Positions 26,878-35,969 of a stretch of DNA of 64,000 nucleotides are shown in pieces (within the stretch, counting starts at the first letter, position 1; each line of letters starts with the position of its first letter). A program made the position numbers and the translations under genes. Where the stretch lies: NCBI RefSeq assembly GCF_013177735.1, contig NZ_WOEZ01000032.1, positions 109,632 through 173,631 on the forward strand, read 5' to 3'. The notes beneath the pieces are model-generated. The model had not been told where the DNA came from, searched no databases, and saw only the letters and a program-made list of their open reading frames with translations. Origin of the DNA: Paraburkholderia elongata. Lineage in GTDB: Bacteria; Pseudomonadota; Gammaproteobacteria; Burkholderiales; Burkholderiaceae.

Positions 26878-27756
26878 ATGAACACACTCTCTCTTGCGCA
26901 AACCATCCCGTCGAACGGGCCGACAGCAAGCCGCACGGTCGGCGATCTGCTGCGTGAATGGCGGCAGCGGCGAAGAATGAGCCAGTTGCTACTCGCCGCT
27001 GAAGCCGATATTTCAACGCGGCATCTGAGCTTCGTCGAATCAGGCCGTGCGGTGCCCAGCCGGGAAATGGTCATGCACCTCGCCGAGCGGCTCGACGTGC
27101 CACTGCGTTCGCGCAATGCGCTGCTGATCGCGGCGGGTTATGCGCCGCTGTTCCGCGAACGTCCTTTGACGGACCCGCAACTGGCCGCTGCGCGCGAGGC
27201 AGTCGAGTTGGTGCTCAAAGGTCACGAGCCGTATCCGGCACTCGCGATCGACCGTCACTGGACCATCGTTGCCGCAAACAATGCGCTTGCGCCGCTGCTT
27301 GCAGGCGCAAGCCCGGAACTGCTGAAACCGCCAGTCAATGCGATGCGGCTGAGCTTGCATCCAGATGGCATCGCAGCGTCGATCGTCAATTGGCATGCCT
27401 GGCGTGCGCACGCGCTGTCCCGACTCCAGCGGCAAATCGACGTGAGTGGCGACGACACGTTGAGTGCACTGCGCGACGAGCTAGCCGCGTATCCCGCTCC
27501 GCCCGGCGTGGAATTGACCGACCAAGACGACACCGCAAGTAATCAGGTCGCCGTGCCGCTGCGACTGCGCACGCCGATCGGCGAGCTGTCGTTCTTCAGC
27601 ACGACCACGGTATTCGGCACACCGGTAGATGTGACACTGTCGGAACTTGCAATTGAGGCGTTCTTTCCCGCCGATCAGCAAACCGCGGCGGCATTGCGCG
27701 AGTTTGCCGAAAGCCAACGCGCCGAGGGGCAACACGCTGAAGCCGTGAAGCCATAG
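26878..27756 (+). CDS. XRE family regulator with MmyB-like ligand-binding domain
   Basis: A 292-residue regulator. Residues about 20-85 form an XRE helix-turn-helix (VGDLLREWRQRRRMSQLLLAAEADISTRHLSFVESGRAVPS). The rest matches the MmyB-like domain: ALAIDRHWTIVAANNALAPLLAG, LSLHPDGIAASIVNW, and a C-terminal LRTPIGELSFFSTTTVFGTPVDVTLSELAIEAFFPAD. These regulators often control nearby short-chain dehydrogenases, but here the neighbour is a GNAT gene. A palindrome lies just upstream. The ATG 18 bases earlier is not used because family proteins begin nearer MNTLS. Confidence 0.85.
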   Translation: MNTLSLAQTIPSNGPTASRTVGDLLREWRQRRRMSQLLLAAEADISTRHLSFVESGRAVPSREMVMHLAERLDVPLRSRNALLIAAGYAPLFRERPLTDPQLAAAREAVELVLKGHEPYPALAIDRHWTIVAANNALAPLLAGASPELLKPPVNAMRLSLHPDGIAASIVNWHAWRAHALSRLQRQIDVSGDDTLSALRDELAAYPAPPGVELTDQDDTASNQVAVPLRLRTPIGELSFFSTTTVFGTPVDVTLSELAIEAFFPADQQTAAALREFAESQRAEGQHAEAVKP

Positions 27757-27763
27757 CAGGACC

Positions 27764-27795
27764 GCAGAACGGCAGAACGGCAGAACGGCAGAACC
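27764..27795. repeat. Four tandem GCAGAACG units
   Basis: Eight-base unit repeated four times (the last with one mismatch) directly after the XRE gene stop. Confidence 0.85.
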
Positions 27796-27862
27796 CTGAG
27801 CATCATCGAACACTGCGTTGTTACCGCTTGCAGCGCCATTCAAACCACATGGAGAGACGCAC

Positions 27863-28393
27863 TTGATCAACAGCGCCCTACTGATCCGCCAACTCGGGCC
27901 GGCCGACCGCGACGCCTACTTTCAGCTTCGCCTGCGCGGACTGAAGGCACATCCGGAGTCGTTCGGTCAAAGCTACGAGGAAGCGCTGGCCAAGGGCGCG
28001 GCGCGGCATGACGCGATGTTGCAGGGCGCGCGCGCAGCCGAAGGGGACTTTTTGCTCGGTGCTTATGCATCGGCCAATGCACCGTTGATCGGTGTGGTCG
28101 GATTGCTGCGCAGCCAGCGCGACAAGGAACGGCACAAGGCCTCTGTCGTCGGTATGTATGTCGTGCCGGAAGCTGCGGGCCGCGGAGTCGGGCGCGCCTT
28201 GCTGAATGAATTGCTGGCCCGAGCGGCACGGATAGAGGGACTACGGCAAATCCAGTTGATGGTGAGTAGCCAGAACGAGGCGGCACGCAGGCTCTATCAG
28301 TCGCTTGGCTTTCGCAAATATGGCTGCGAGGTCGACGCGTTGAACGTGGACGGCGTGTTTCACGATGCCGATCTGATGGCGCGCTTCATGTAA
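27863..28393 (+). CDS. GNAT family N-acetyltransferase
   Basis: A 176-residue acetyl-CoA-dependent transferase. Motif A is clear: VVGMYVVPEAAGRGVGRALLNELLARA, with the R-G-x-G-R pyrophosphate loop, and motif B is NEAARRLYQSLGFRKYG. The acceptor is unknown. The TTG at 27863 has GGAGAG six bases before it and gives a normal N-terminus (INSALLIRQLGPADRDAYFQLRL); an ATG at 27818 in frame lacks a ribosome site. Confidence 0.83.
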   Translation: MINSALLIRQLGPADRDAYFQLRLRGLKAHPESFGQSYEEALAKGAARHDAMLQGARAAEGDFLLGAYASANAPLIGVVGLLRSQRDKERHKASVVGMYVVPEAAGRGVGRALLNELLARAARIEGLRQIQLMVSSQNEAARRLYQSLGFRKYGCEVDALNVDGVFHDADLMARFM

Positions 28394-28428
28394 CAGCAAT
28401 AGCGTACCGATCCTGCCGCAGGTCGTCT

Positions 28429-28702
28429 GCCCCTTCAGCCGCAGCGCTCGCCGGCCGTTACGCATCGGTCTGGAAGATGCCGGCCCGCTCGCTGATCGCG
28501 GCGGTGGTCGGCGGCCTAATGCTCGGCTACGGAGCCCGTCTGGCCTACGGTTGTAACGTTGGCGCCTATTTCAGCGGCATCGTGTCAGGCAGCTTGCACG
28601 GCGGGCTGTGGCGGGTTGCCACCTTCACCGGTAACGTGCTCGGCACCCCTACGCCCGGCGTTCGGCCTCGAGGTCGAACGGATCCGCGCAAACGGTTGCT
28701 AG
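28429..28702 (+). pseudogene. YeeE/YedE (sulfur transport family) C-terminal remnant
   Basis: The reading SVWKMPARSLIAAVVGGL, then GYGARLAYGCNVGAYFSGI and SGSLHGGLWR is the C-terminal part of a YeeE/YedE membrane protein, including the conserved Cys. There is no N-terminal part. The frame breaks at about 28648, where two bases seem lost; in the next frame the expected ending LRPAFGLEVERIRANGC and stop follow at 28650-28702. So this is a truncated and frameshifted relic. Intact members carry thiosulfate or related sulfur through the inner membrane. Confidence 0.8.
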
Positions 28703-29223
28703 ACGTTACAAATGCAGCCTCGTTTGTAACCGGGGCCGCACCAACCTGTTACACCTCTGATTTGTCCCCATAGCAGCACCAATGAGCGGTATTTATTACT
28801 TTTAATTGGTCTCGCTTTCTATTTCCTTTCCGATTTCGTCCTGAGTTTCCGGCTGTTGGCTTGGTACATGCCATTGCTCAGATGAATGACTCTGGAGCCC
28901 ACCACACAGGGGTTTCCACGGATCAGACGAAATTCTCAGGCCACAAAAAATCCACCTGGCACCATCTATTACAGAACCGTGAAAGAGTTACCGAAATTTG
29001 ATGCATTTTTTTGAGATATTTTTTTGAGAGGGGATTGATTTCTTGTTTTGCCCTTCATACAATTCGTCCCAAGCTGTTACGAAATGTAACGTGATGTATC
29101 AAAAAGTCGCTGTCTGTATCAGGTGGTGACATGTAGCCGGAGGTTACCGTTTCCGGTGAGGCACAAAAGACATAACGGCAAAAAATGCCGACATAGTAAT
29201 TCGGGGCTTCGGAAACACAGAAA
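28703..29223 (+). promoter_or_regulatory. Long flhDC upstream region with repeated GTTAC motifs
   Basis: About 520 bases with no supported gene, more AT-rich than neighbours. GTTACAAA at 28705-28712 is inverted as TTTGTAAC at 28723-28730; further GTTAC at 28748, 28987 and 29143, and GTTACgaaatGTAAC at 29076-29090. TGTATCA also occurs twice (about 29094 and 29115). These are candidate sites for flagellar master-operon regulators; I cannot assign the promoter. Confidence 0.5.
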
Positions 29224-29544
29224 ATGGACCGTAGCAGCGAGACGCTGGATTCAATCCGCGAGATCAACTTGTCTTACATCATGCTCGCGCAACGTATGTT
29301 GCGTGAGGACAAACCGGTTGGCATGTTCCGGCTGGGACTGTCGTCGGAACTGGCTGATTTGCTTGCCGGGCTGTCGCTCGCGCAGATCGTCAAGCTGGCC
29401 GCTTCCGATCAGCTTTTATGCTTCTTCCGCTTCAACGACCACTCGATGTTGTCGGCGTTGACGCAAACGACGAAGCATGCAGCAGTTGCACCGACTCACG
29501 CGGCGATCCTGCTTGCAGGCCAGCCTGCCGAGCAGTTCGCTTAA
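29224..29544 (+). CDS. flhD: Flagellar transcriptional activator FlhD
   Basis: A 106-residue subunit of the FlhD4C2 master activator of flagellar class II genes. The sequence matches FlhD through [20 protein letters not shown] and [38 protein letters not shown]. The next gene is flhC, 14 bases downstream, so the pair forms the usual operon. No other flagellar genes lie in the window, so the targets are elsewhere on the genome. Confidence 0.95.
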   Translation: MDRSSETLDSIREINLSYIMLAQRMLREDKPVGMFRLGLSSELADLLAGLSLAQIVKLAASDQLLCFFRFNDHSMLSALTQTTKHAAVAPTHAAILLAGQPAEQFA

Positions 29545-29558
29545 TCGAGGTGACCGCG

Positions 29559-30128
29559 ATGCTTAAGCGTAGCCTGACGGAAGACGCACAAGAAGTATTC
29601 CGTGCCATCGCGCTGATTGAACTCGGCGCGCGCATGCAGGTGCTCGAAAGCGAGTTGACGCTTTCGCGCGACCGCATGATCCGCCTGTACCGCGAGGTCA
29701 AAGGTGTATCGCCGCCCAAGGGCATGCTGCCGTTCTCGGCGGACTGGTACATGACATGGCTGGCTAACATCCACGCGTCGTTGTTCTACAACACGTACCT
29801 GTTCCTGAAGAACGAAGCGCGTTGCTCGCACCTGGATGCGCTGACCAAAGGGTATCGGCTGTATCTGGAACATTGCCAGCACAGCGAATCCGAACCGGTG
29901 CTGGATCTGACGCGTGCATGGACGCTGGTGCGTTTTTTCGACGCCGACATCTTGCAGCTGACCAAATGCTGCCGTTGCACCGGCAAGTTCGTCGCGCATA
30001 AGCACGATCTGCAACACAACGTGGTGTGTGGCGCCTGCCAGCCGCCGTCGCGCGCCGGCAAGACCAAAAAGGCCGCCGCCGCGCGCCAGGAAGCGCTCGA
30101 AGCAGCGCAGATTGCGCAAGCCGCCTGA
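29559..30128 (+). CDS. flhC: Flagellar transcriptional activator FlhC
   Basis: A 189-residue partner of FlhD that provides most DNA contact. Conserved blocks include RAIALIELGARMQVLESEL, ADWYMTWLANIHASLFYN and LTRAWTLVRFFDADIL. The zinc site is complete: CCRCTGKFVAHKHDLQHNVVCGACQPP supplies four cysteines. The C-terminus is a basic Lys/Ala tail. The longer frame upstream overlaps flhD and is not the true start; MLKRSLTEDA aligns with the family. Confidence 0.95.
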   Translation: MLKRSLTEDAQEVFRAIALIELGARMQVLESELTLSRDRMIRLYREVKGVSPPKGMLPFSADWYMTWLANIHASLFYNTYLFLKNEARCSHLDALTKGYRLYLEHCQHSESEPVLDLTRAWTLVRFFDADILQLTKCCRCTGKFVAHKHDLQHNVVCGACQPPSRAGKTKKAAAARQEALEAAQIAQAA

Positions 30129-30182
30129 GTCGAGTTGAATCGATGAGGGCCGGTCCAGCCTGACTCGAACCGAAGCACCCAG

Positions 30183-30214
30183 AAAAAAGGTCCGCCTTCA
30201 CACGGACCTTTTTT
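30183..30214 (+). terminator. Rho-independent terminator of flhDC
   Basis: Perfect 12-bp stem AAAAAAGGTCCG / CGGACCTTTTTT with an eight-base loop and a T-run, 54 bases after the flhC stop. Confidence 0.92.
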
Positions 30215-30342
30215 ATATGGCTTTCGCCCTGACGCCTGACACCCGGCGCTACCCCGCTACCTCCAGCTACCACATCAGTCCAGAACGGCGCGCCTTGCGT
30301 GACGGCAACCGTGCCTTGCACTGCAGGCCGCCGCGAACCGCC

Positions 30343-31494
30343 TCAAGTGTACAAAGAGACCTCCGGCAATACCCCGCTGAGTGCATAGCGGCCGACGTCG
30401 CGCACGCGATAGTCGAGCGGATCGTGCAGCGTATGCACGCGAGCATTGCGCCAGAAACGGTCGAGCGCGAGCGGCGCGTGCGTGGCACGGGCGCCGCAAG
30501 CGTCGAACAGTTTTTCGCTGACATCGAGCGCGGCACGGTGCGCGACGATTTTCGCCTCCGATGTAGCGAGCGCCACGCGTGCACGGGTTTCGGCGTCCAA
30601 AGCCGGACCTTGTTGCCATGCGTCTTCGAGCGCATAGGCGGCTCGCACTGCCAGCGCTTCCGCGCTCACCGCCTGCAGGCGCATCTCGCCGAAACGCTGG
30701 ACCAGATAGGGATCGTCTGTGGCTTTATCGACACCGGAAGAGATCCACGGCTTGCCATACCGTGTAACGTACGCGCGTGCTTCTTCGAGTGCGCCCTGGG
30801 CGATGCCGACGAACAGATTGGTCAGCACCTGCTGCGAGATCAGCGTGCGCAGACTTGCGTATGACGTGTCGGCCCGCTCCAGCACCTCATGCGGCTCGAC
30901 CAGGACCTGCACAAAGGAGACGCTGCCGCTATCGGTTTGCCGCTGGCCGATCGGATTCCAGTCTTCATGAACGGTAATGCCCTCGCGCGTGGTCGGCACC
31001 ACGGCGAATACCGCTTTGCCGGTGGCCTGATCGTGCGCGGAAACCGTCATCATGTGCGAACCGCGCGTGCCCGAGCAAAATCCTTTCTGCCCATCGAGAC
31101 GATAACCACCGTCGCTGGTTGCGCTCGCAACGAGTCGCGTGTCGAGCGGATTGACCGCATTGCCCCACCACCAGCGCCCTTCCACCGTGCCGCTCAGATA
31201 GCGGGCACGTTGTTCCGCGTTACCCCATACATTGACGCTGACCACCTGCAGGCACGTGAAGCCCAGCAGATGCGCGAGCGCACTGTCAACTCGCGCGATC
31301 TGGCGGATCGTCTCGTAGATCTCAGGCCAGCGCGCGCCGAGACCGCCGAATTCACGCGGCACGGCGAGCGTAAGCAGACCCGCGTCGGCGATCCACTGCT
31401 TTTCCTGCGCGGCGTGGCCGCCGTCGCGATCACGCTGAGCCGCGCTGGCACGCAACGCTTCGAGCAAACCGGCGAGATCGCGCATCGCCATCAT
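30343..31494 (-). CDS. Acyl-CoA dehydrogenase-like flavin monooxygenase (DszC/SfnC type)
   Basis: A 383-residue protein of the acyl-CoA dehydrogenase fold. It has GLLTLAVPREFGGLGARWPEIYETIRQIARVD at the N-terminus, LDGQKGFCSGTRGSHMMTVSA in the middle, and a C-terminal four-helix part ending THAPLALDRFWRNARVHTLHDPLDYR. The RNARxHTLHDP ending is typical of the DszC/SfnC branch that uses reduced flavin to oxidise sulfur compounds, not of beta-oxidation enzymes. Its start overlaps metI by four bases, making it the last gene of the five-gene sulfur operon. Sulfur substrate is inferred. Confidence 0.8.
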   Translation of the reverse strand: MMAMRDLAGLLEALRASAAQRDRDGGHAAQEKQWIADAGLLTLAVPREFGGLGARWPEIYETIRQIARVDSALAHLLGFTCLQVVSVNVWGNAEQRARYLSGTVEGRWWWGNAVNPLDTRLVASATSDGGYRLDGQKGFCSGTRGSHMMTVSAHDQATGKAVFAVVPTTREGITVHEDWNPIGQRQTDSGSVSFVQVLVEPHEVLERADTSYASLRTLISQQVLTNLFVGIAQGALEEARAYVTRYGKPWISSGVDKATDDPYLVQRFGEMRLQAVSAEALAVRAAYALEDAWQQGPALDAETRARVALATSEAKIVAHRAALDVSEKLFDACGARATHAPLALDRFWRNARVHTLHDPLDYRVRDVGRYALSGVLPEVSLYT

Positions 31495-32147
31495 GCGCGT
31501 TGCGCAAGCCGTCGCACGAAGCGGTCGCCGACGAACTGCACCGCCGTCACAATCACGATCAGCAATACGATCACCGTCACCATCACGGTGGTATCGAAAC
31601 GCTGATAGCCGTAGCGAATCGCCAGATCGCCGAGGCCGCCGGCGCCCACCGCGCCCGCCATTGCCGAGGAACCGATCATCGCGACAACGGTGATCGTGAA
31701 GCCGCCGAGAATGCCCGGCAGCGCTTCAGGCAGCAACACATGCCAGATGATATGCCGGCGTTGCGCACCCATTGCCTGCGCGGCTTCGATCAACCCGCGG
31801 TCCACTTCACGCAAGCTCACTTCGGCCACGCGTGCAAAAAAGGGAATCGCCGCGATACTGAGCGGCACGATCGCCGCCCATACGCCGATCGTCGTGCCGA
31901 TCAGCAAACGCGTGAGCGGCAGAAGCGCGACCAGCAGAATGATGAAAGGCGTGGAGCGGAACGCATTGACGAGCGCGCCGAGCGCGCTGTTCAGCACCCG
32001 TTTTTCAAAGATGCCGCCCCGCGTGGTGGTGACCAGCACCAGCGCGAGCGGAATGCCGACCAACGCCGCGATGAAGGCCGATACGCCGACCATGACGATG
32101 GTGTCGCGAATCGCATCGGCGAGTTCCGAGAGCCAGAGATCAGACAT
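31491..32147 (-). CDS. metI: Methionine-type ABC transporter permease MetI
   Basis: A 218-residue inner-membrane permease with five or six hydrophobic segments. The coupling-loop motif is [26 protein letters not shown] (EAA...G pattern), matching MetI. The start at [13 protein letters not shown] gives an eight-base overlap with the metN stop; the frame further upstream lies inside metN. Works with the ATPase and the binding protein of the same operon to import a methionine-like or other organosulfur compound. Confidence 0.9.
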   Translation of the reverse strand: MSDLWLSELADAIRDTIVMVGVSAFIAALVGIPLALVLVTTTRGGIFEKRVLNSALGALVNAFRSTPFIILLVALLPLTRLLIGTTIGVWAAIVPLSIAAIPFFARVAEVSLREVDRGLIEAAQAMGAQRRHIIWHVLLPEALPGILGGFTITVVAMIGSSAMAGAVGAGGLGDLAIRYGYQRFDTTVMVTVIVLLIVIVTAVQFVGDRFVRRLAQRA

Positions 32148-33297
32148 AGCCGAGCACCTCGACATGATTGGCATAGTGACGCGCGCGTTCGAGCAGCGTC
32201 GCGATCTGCTTTTGCACCGTGCCGTCCGCATTCGCGCGCACTTCTGCCGACACCACCAGACGCCCTTGCGCATGCCCCTGAATCCGGTCGATGCCGCCAT
32301 GCACGAAACTCACGCGGCCACCTTCAACGCTCAGTGCGGACGTCAACCCGCCCAGGTCAGGCTCGCGTGCATCGCTGCCGGTGAAGCGCACGTCGAGCAA
32401 GATCCGCGCATCCGCTTGCACGATCTCGTGCAATGGTTTGACGCGCGCGGCCAGATCCGCAGGCAGGTCATGCACCAAGGTACGCAGCAACGCGCGCGTC
32501 GCGTCATGCTGCGGGTCGCCGAACACGCGCCACACCGGACCAGTCTCCACCACTTCACCGCGCTCGATCACCGCCACCGTATCGCAGACCTCGCGAATGA
32601 CCTGCATCTCGTGCGTGATCAGCACGATGGTCAGGTTGAGCCGCTGATTGATATCGCGCAGCAACGCGAGAATCGCTTGCGTCGTTTCGGGATCGAGTGC
32701 GGACGTCGCTTCGTCGCACAGCAGAATATCCGGGTCCGTCACGAGCGCGCGCGCAATCCCGACGCGCTGTTTCTGGCCGCCGGACAAACTCGCAGGATAG
32801 GCGTCGCGCTTGATCGACAGGCCGACTAATTCGAGCAAGGCATCGACCTTTTTGGCGATCGCCGCTTTAGGCGCGCCGGCGATTTTTAGCGGCAACGCAA
32901 TGTTCTCGTGCACCGTTTTCGCGGAGAGCAAATTGAAATGTTGGAACACCATGCCGATACGCCGCCGCAACGTGACCAGCCCGCGTTCGTCGAGTTCACC
33001 GACGCTCACGCCATTCACGCGAACGGCGCCGGAACTCGGTTTTTCCAGACCGTTGACGAGCCGCAGCAGCGTCGATTTGCCTGCACCGCTGCGGCCGATG
33101 ACGCCGAACACCTCGCCACGCGCCACATTCAGCGTGACGTTCGCAAGCGCCGCGGTCGACACGCCGCGCGTGTTGACGAACACCTTGCCCACGTCGTCGA
33201 ATGCGACGGCTTCTTGCGCGGTATCGGCGGCAGCACGATTCAAGGCAAGGGACGGCGCGTCTTCAATGAACTGCGGCACGTCGAATAGATTGGCCAT
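32140..33297 (-). CDS. metN: Methionine-type ABC transporter ATP-binding protein MetN
   Basis: A 385-residue ATPase. Walker A is GRSGAGKST (about residue 72), the signature is LSGGQKQR, Walker B is [12 protein letters not shown], and the H-loop is LITHEM. After about residue 280 there is a C-terminal NIL/ACT-like regulatory domain, known in MetN to sense methionine inside the cell. A 40-residue N-terminal extension precedes the ATPase core. The start at MANLFDVPQ lies 13 bases after the monooxygenase stop. Confidence 0.92.
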   Translation of the reverse strand: MANLFDVPQFIEDAPSLALNRAAADTAQEAVAFDDVGKVFVNTRGVSTAALANVTLNVARGEVFGVIGRSGAGKSTLLRLVNGLEKPSSGAVRVNGVSVGELDERGLVTLRRRIGMVFQHFNLLSAKTVHENIALPLKIAGAPKAAIAKKVDALLELVGLSIKRDAYPASLSGGQKQRVGIARALVTDPDILLCDEATSALDPETTQAILALLRDINQRLNLTIVLITHEMQVIREVCDTVAVIERGEVVETGPVWRVFGDPQHDATRALLRTLVHDLPADLAARVKPLHEIVQADARILLDVRFTGSDAREPDLGGLTSALSVEGGRVSFVHGGIDRIQGHAQGRLVVSAEVRANADGTVQKQIATLLERARHYANHVEVLGYV

Positions 33298-33310
33298 GGC
33301 TTCGTTCCTC

Positions 33311-34717
33311 TTATGCTTCCACTGTGGATCGTGTGCCGGTTTGCGCATTACGCCGATGCTGCGCACCGGCATGCACGTCAGGCAGCCGCGCGCGGCCGCC
33401 GCCGAATAGTTTTTCGCGCAGCGTCGGCGCCGGGTCGTAGTCTTCCTTGTAGACCCCGCGATTCTGTAATTCCGGCACCACCAGATGGACGAAGTCTTCG
33501 AACGATTCCGGCATGACAGTACGCGTCAGATTGAATCCGTCGACGCCGGCCTCTTCTATCCACGAGATCAACTCGTCCGCGATCTGCTGCGGCGAACCGA
33601 CTACCGGCTTCGCGCGGCCACCGAGCGTCATCTGTTCGAGCACCTTGCGTTTGGTCCATACGCCACTCACGCTCTTCTTCGAAATCGCCTCGACGGCAGA
33701 TTGCATCGATTCGGTCTTCACATACGAAATCGGTTCATCCAGCGCGTACTGCGAGAAGTCGATGCCGGTCGAACTGGAGAAATGCGCGATGCCGCCCTCG
33801 GCGCTCGCATAACGCCGGTACTCTGCGAATTTCTCCTGTGCTGCGCGTTCTGTTTCGCTGACTACAACGGTGATGCCGGCAAAGATCTTGATATCGTCAG
33901 GCGCGCGGCCGAAGCTCACTGCCCGAGCTCGAATGTCGTCGACAATGGAGCGCGTAAGCTGCTTGTTCTGGCCGCCGACAAACACGCATTCCGCATGACG
34001 CGCCGCGAAATCCACGCCCCGGCTCGACGAACCCGCCTGATACAGCACCGGCGTGCGTTGCGGCGACGGCTCGCTCAAGTGAATAGCGTCGATCGAATAG
34101 TACGGACCGTCGTGTTTCACGCGATGCACCTTGTCGGGATGCGAGAAGATACGTGCCGCGCGATCGCGCACCACCGCGTCGTCTTCCCAGCTTTGCTCCC
34201 ATAGCTTGTAGACCACGTCCATGTAATCGTCCGCGCGGTCGTAGCGGTCGTCGTGGCCGATCTGTTGCGCGAGACCCATGCCGCGCGCGGCACTGTCCAG
34301 ATAGCCGGTGACGATGTTCCATCCCACCCGGCCCTTGGTCAGATGATCCAGCGTCGACATGCGTCGCGCGAACAGGTACGGCGGCTCGTAAGTCAGATTC
34401 GACGTGACGCCGAAGCCGATATGCTTCGTCACATGCGCCATCGCGGGCACGATCAGCGATGGATCGTTGATCGGAATCTGTACTGATTCGCGCAACGGCG
34501 TTTCCGGGCCACCCTGATAAACGTCGTACACGCCGACGATATCCGCGAGAAAGATCCCGTCGAACTTGCCGCGCTCGAGCGTTTGCGCGAGGCTCGTCCA
34601 GTAGTCGAGATCGGTGTAATGCGCCGAACGGTCGCGCGGATGCGTCCACAGACCATGATTGATATGGCCGACCGCATTCATGTTGAACGCGTTCAGCAGG
34701 ATCTTTTTCTTCGCCAT
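33311..34717 (-). CDS. NtaA/SnaA/DszA family FMN-dependent monooxygenase
   Basis: A 468-residue bacterial-luciferase-like TIM-barrel enzyme that uses reduced FMN and oxygen. Family blocks seen: [99 protein letters not shown], and [26 protein letters not shown]. Relatives cleave C-S or C-N bonds in dialkyl sulfones or nitrilotriacetate. AAGGAG lies before ATG 34717. Its place between the binding protein and metN argues for a sulfur compound. Confidence 0.88.
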   Translation of the reverse strand: MAKKKILLNAFNMNAVGHINHGLWTHPRDRSAHYTDLDYWTSLAQTLERGKFDGIFLADIVGVYDVYQGGPETPLRESVQIPINDPSLIVPAMAHVTKHIGFGVTSNLTYEPPYLFARRMSTLDHLTKGRVGWNIVTGYLDSAARGMGLAQQIGHDDRYDRADDYMDVVYKLWEQSWEDDAVVRDRAARIFSHPDKVHRVKHDGPYYSIDAIHLSEPSPQRTPVLYQAGSSSRGVDFAARHAECVFVGGQNKQLTRSIVDDIRARAVSFGRAPDDIKIFAGITVVVSETERAAQEKFAEYRRYASAEGGIAHFSSSTGIDFSQYALDEPISYVKTESMQSAVEAISKKSVSGVWTKRKVLEQMTLGGRAKPVVGSPQQIADELISWIEEAGVDGFNLTRTVMPESFEDFVHLVVPELQNRGVYKEDYDPAPTLREKLFGGGRARLPDVHAGAQHRRNAQTGTRSTVEA

Positions 34718-34769
34718 CGTGCGGCTCCTTGCGGTATGCAACGCTAGCTGCGTGGCCTGGTTGCCTAAC

Positions 34770-35609
34770 TTACCAGGCAACGGCGTAGAGATTGCCGAAG
34801 GCTTTGTCGAGCGCGGCACGCACAGCGGGCGAATGCTGATAGATCGAGATGAACTTGCGGATACGCGGATCGTTGACGCTTTCCGGGCGCACGACCCACT
34901 GGATCGCATAGTTCTTGTTTTCCAGGCCGTCGAACAGCAATGCGCTATTCGGATCGGTGGTGCCTGCGAGCTTGATGAAGCTCGGATAGCCTTGGGCGAG
35001 ATCGACGTCGTCGAGCGAACGAGCCAATTGCGATGCCTCGAGCTGGACGATTTTCAGATGCTTCGGATTGTCGATGATGTCAAGCGTCGTGGCGCGATAG
35101 TCGATACCCGGGGTCAGCTTGATGAGACCGGCGCGTTGCAGCAACAACAGACCACGGCCGCCGTTGACCGGATCATTAGCGATGGCGACGGTGGCGCCGT
35201 CTTTCAATTCGTCGAAGCGTTTAATCTTCTTCGAGTACAAACCGATCTTCATGATCGTGCCCGGCGCGATCGCGACGAAGTTATAGCCGCCCTGCTTCTT
35301 GGCGTTCTCGAGAAACGGGATGTGCTGGAAATAGTTGACATCGATATCCTTGTTGGCGAGCGCCGCGTTCGGCGTATTCCAGTCGGTGAACTCGATGATC
35401 TTCACGTCCAGCCCCTGTTCCTTCGCTTCGCGCGCGGCGACTTTGAGCGCCTCGATTTGCGGACTGGTAGCGGTGCCGATTTTCAACGTGGGGGTGTCCG
35501 CCGCGGATGCAGGCGCAGCAGACAACGCCAGCGCGACGCCGAATGCGCCGATCAGCGTTAGTGCTGGCGCTTGGAAAAACCGCTGCACTGCAGAGAGAGA
35601 AATGCGCAT
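34770..35609 (-). CDS. metQ: MetQ-like substrate-binding protein (NLPA family)
   Basis: A 279-residue periplasmic binding protein. The signal peptide ends ALSAAPASAADTPTL with an Ala-Ser-Ala type cleavage site; unlike classical MetQ it has no lipobox Cys, so it is probably soluble. Mature sequence LKIGTATSPQIEALKVAAREAKEQGLDVKIIEFTDWNTPNAALANKDIDVNYFQHIPFLE is diagnostic of NLPA proteins. It is the first gene of the operon; a cysteine-rich leader ORF lies 148 bases upstream. The frame continues upstream past the start but without conserved sequence. Confidence 0.9.
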   Translation of the reverse strand: MRISLSAVQRFFQAPALTLIGAFGVALALSAAPASAADTPTLKIGTATSPQIEALKVAAREAKEQGLDVKIIEFTDWNTPNAALANKDIDVNYFQHIPFLENAKKQGGYNFVAIAPGTIMKIGLYSKKIKRFDELKDGATVAIANDPVNGGRGLLLLQRAGLIKLTPGIDYRATTLDIIDNPKHLKIVQLEASQLARSLDDVDLAQGYPSFIKLAGTTDPNSALLFDGLENKNYAIQWVVRPESVNDPRIRKFISIYQHSPAVRAALDKAFGNLYAVAW

Positions 35610-35711
35610 GGTGAGCTCTTTAGGGTTGGGGCGTGGCGTGTTTCGAGGCGAGCCGATCCCACGGCACGCGGGCACGCGTGCCGGAATCGGTCGGACAACA
35701 GAAATCTGCAA

Positions 35712-35733
35712 CGCGCGGTTTAACCGGCGCGCG
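35712..35733 (-). promoter_or_regulatory. Hairpin between the leader ORF and metQ
   Basis: CGGTT/AACCG inner stem plus a GC-rich outer stem with one bulged base, 24 bases after the leader ORF stop. No T-run follows, so it would act with Rho or as a translation-linked structure rather than as an intrinsic terminator. A further 12-base palindrome GGCACGCGTGCC lies at 35671-35682. Confidence 0.5.
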
Positions 35734-35757
35734 GCAGCAATAGAACGCGCGAGCGGA

Positions 35758-35790
35758 TCAGCGCGGACAGCAGCAGGTCGGACAGGTCAT
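35758..35790 (-). CDS. Cysteine-rich leader peptide MTCPTCCCPR
   Basis: A ten-codon ORF: ATG ACC TGT CCG ACC TGC then TGC TGT CCG CGC TGA. Four of ten residues are Cys, three in a row. GGAGAGAGG lies directly upstream with good spacing, which is unlikely by chance for such a short frame. It precedes the sulfur operon by 148 bases. Cys-codon-rich leaders are known to sense charged cysteinyl-tRNA by ribosome stalling; I infer the same here. Too short for normal gene callers. Confidence 0.65.
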   Translation of the reverse strand: MTCPTCCCPR

Positions 35791-35910
35791 CGCCTCTCTC
35801 CAGATGAGGTGCGAATCATGATAGACGGCGGGAAACCGGCGGTCTACGAACGGATTTTGCGAAGGAAAGCGGGAAAAATGATTTGGGGGTGACAGGATCG
35901 CCAGGTGGAC

Positions 35911-35965
35911 TTGAAAACCGCAAAAATATGTATAAAATCAAAATTTAGCCATTTAAATTTGATTT
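35911..35965 (+). promoter_or_regulatory. hipBA promoter and operator candidate
   Basis: TTGAAA (35911-35916) and TAAAAT (35933-35938) are spaced by 16 bases. A near-perfect AT-rich inverted repeat, AAATCAAAATTTA (from 35935) and AAATTTGATTT (35955-35965), covers the -10 and the start-point region and ends five bases before the hipB start codon. Confidence 0.6.
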
Positions 35966-35969
35966 AATT

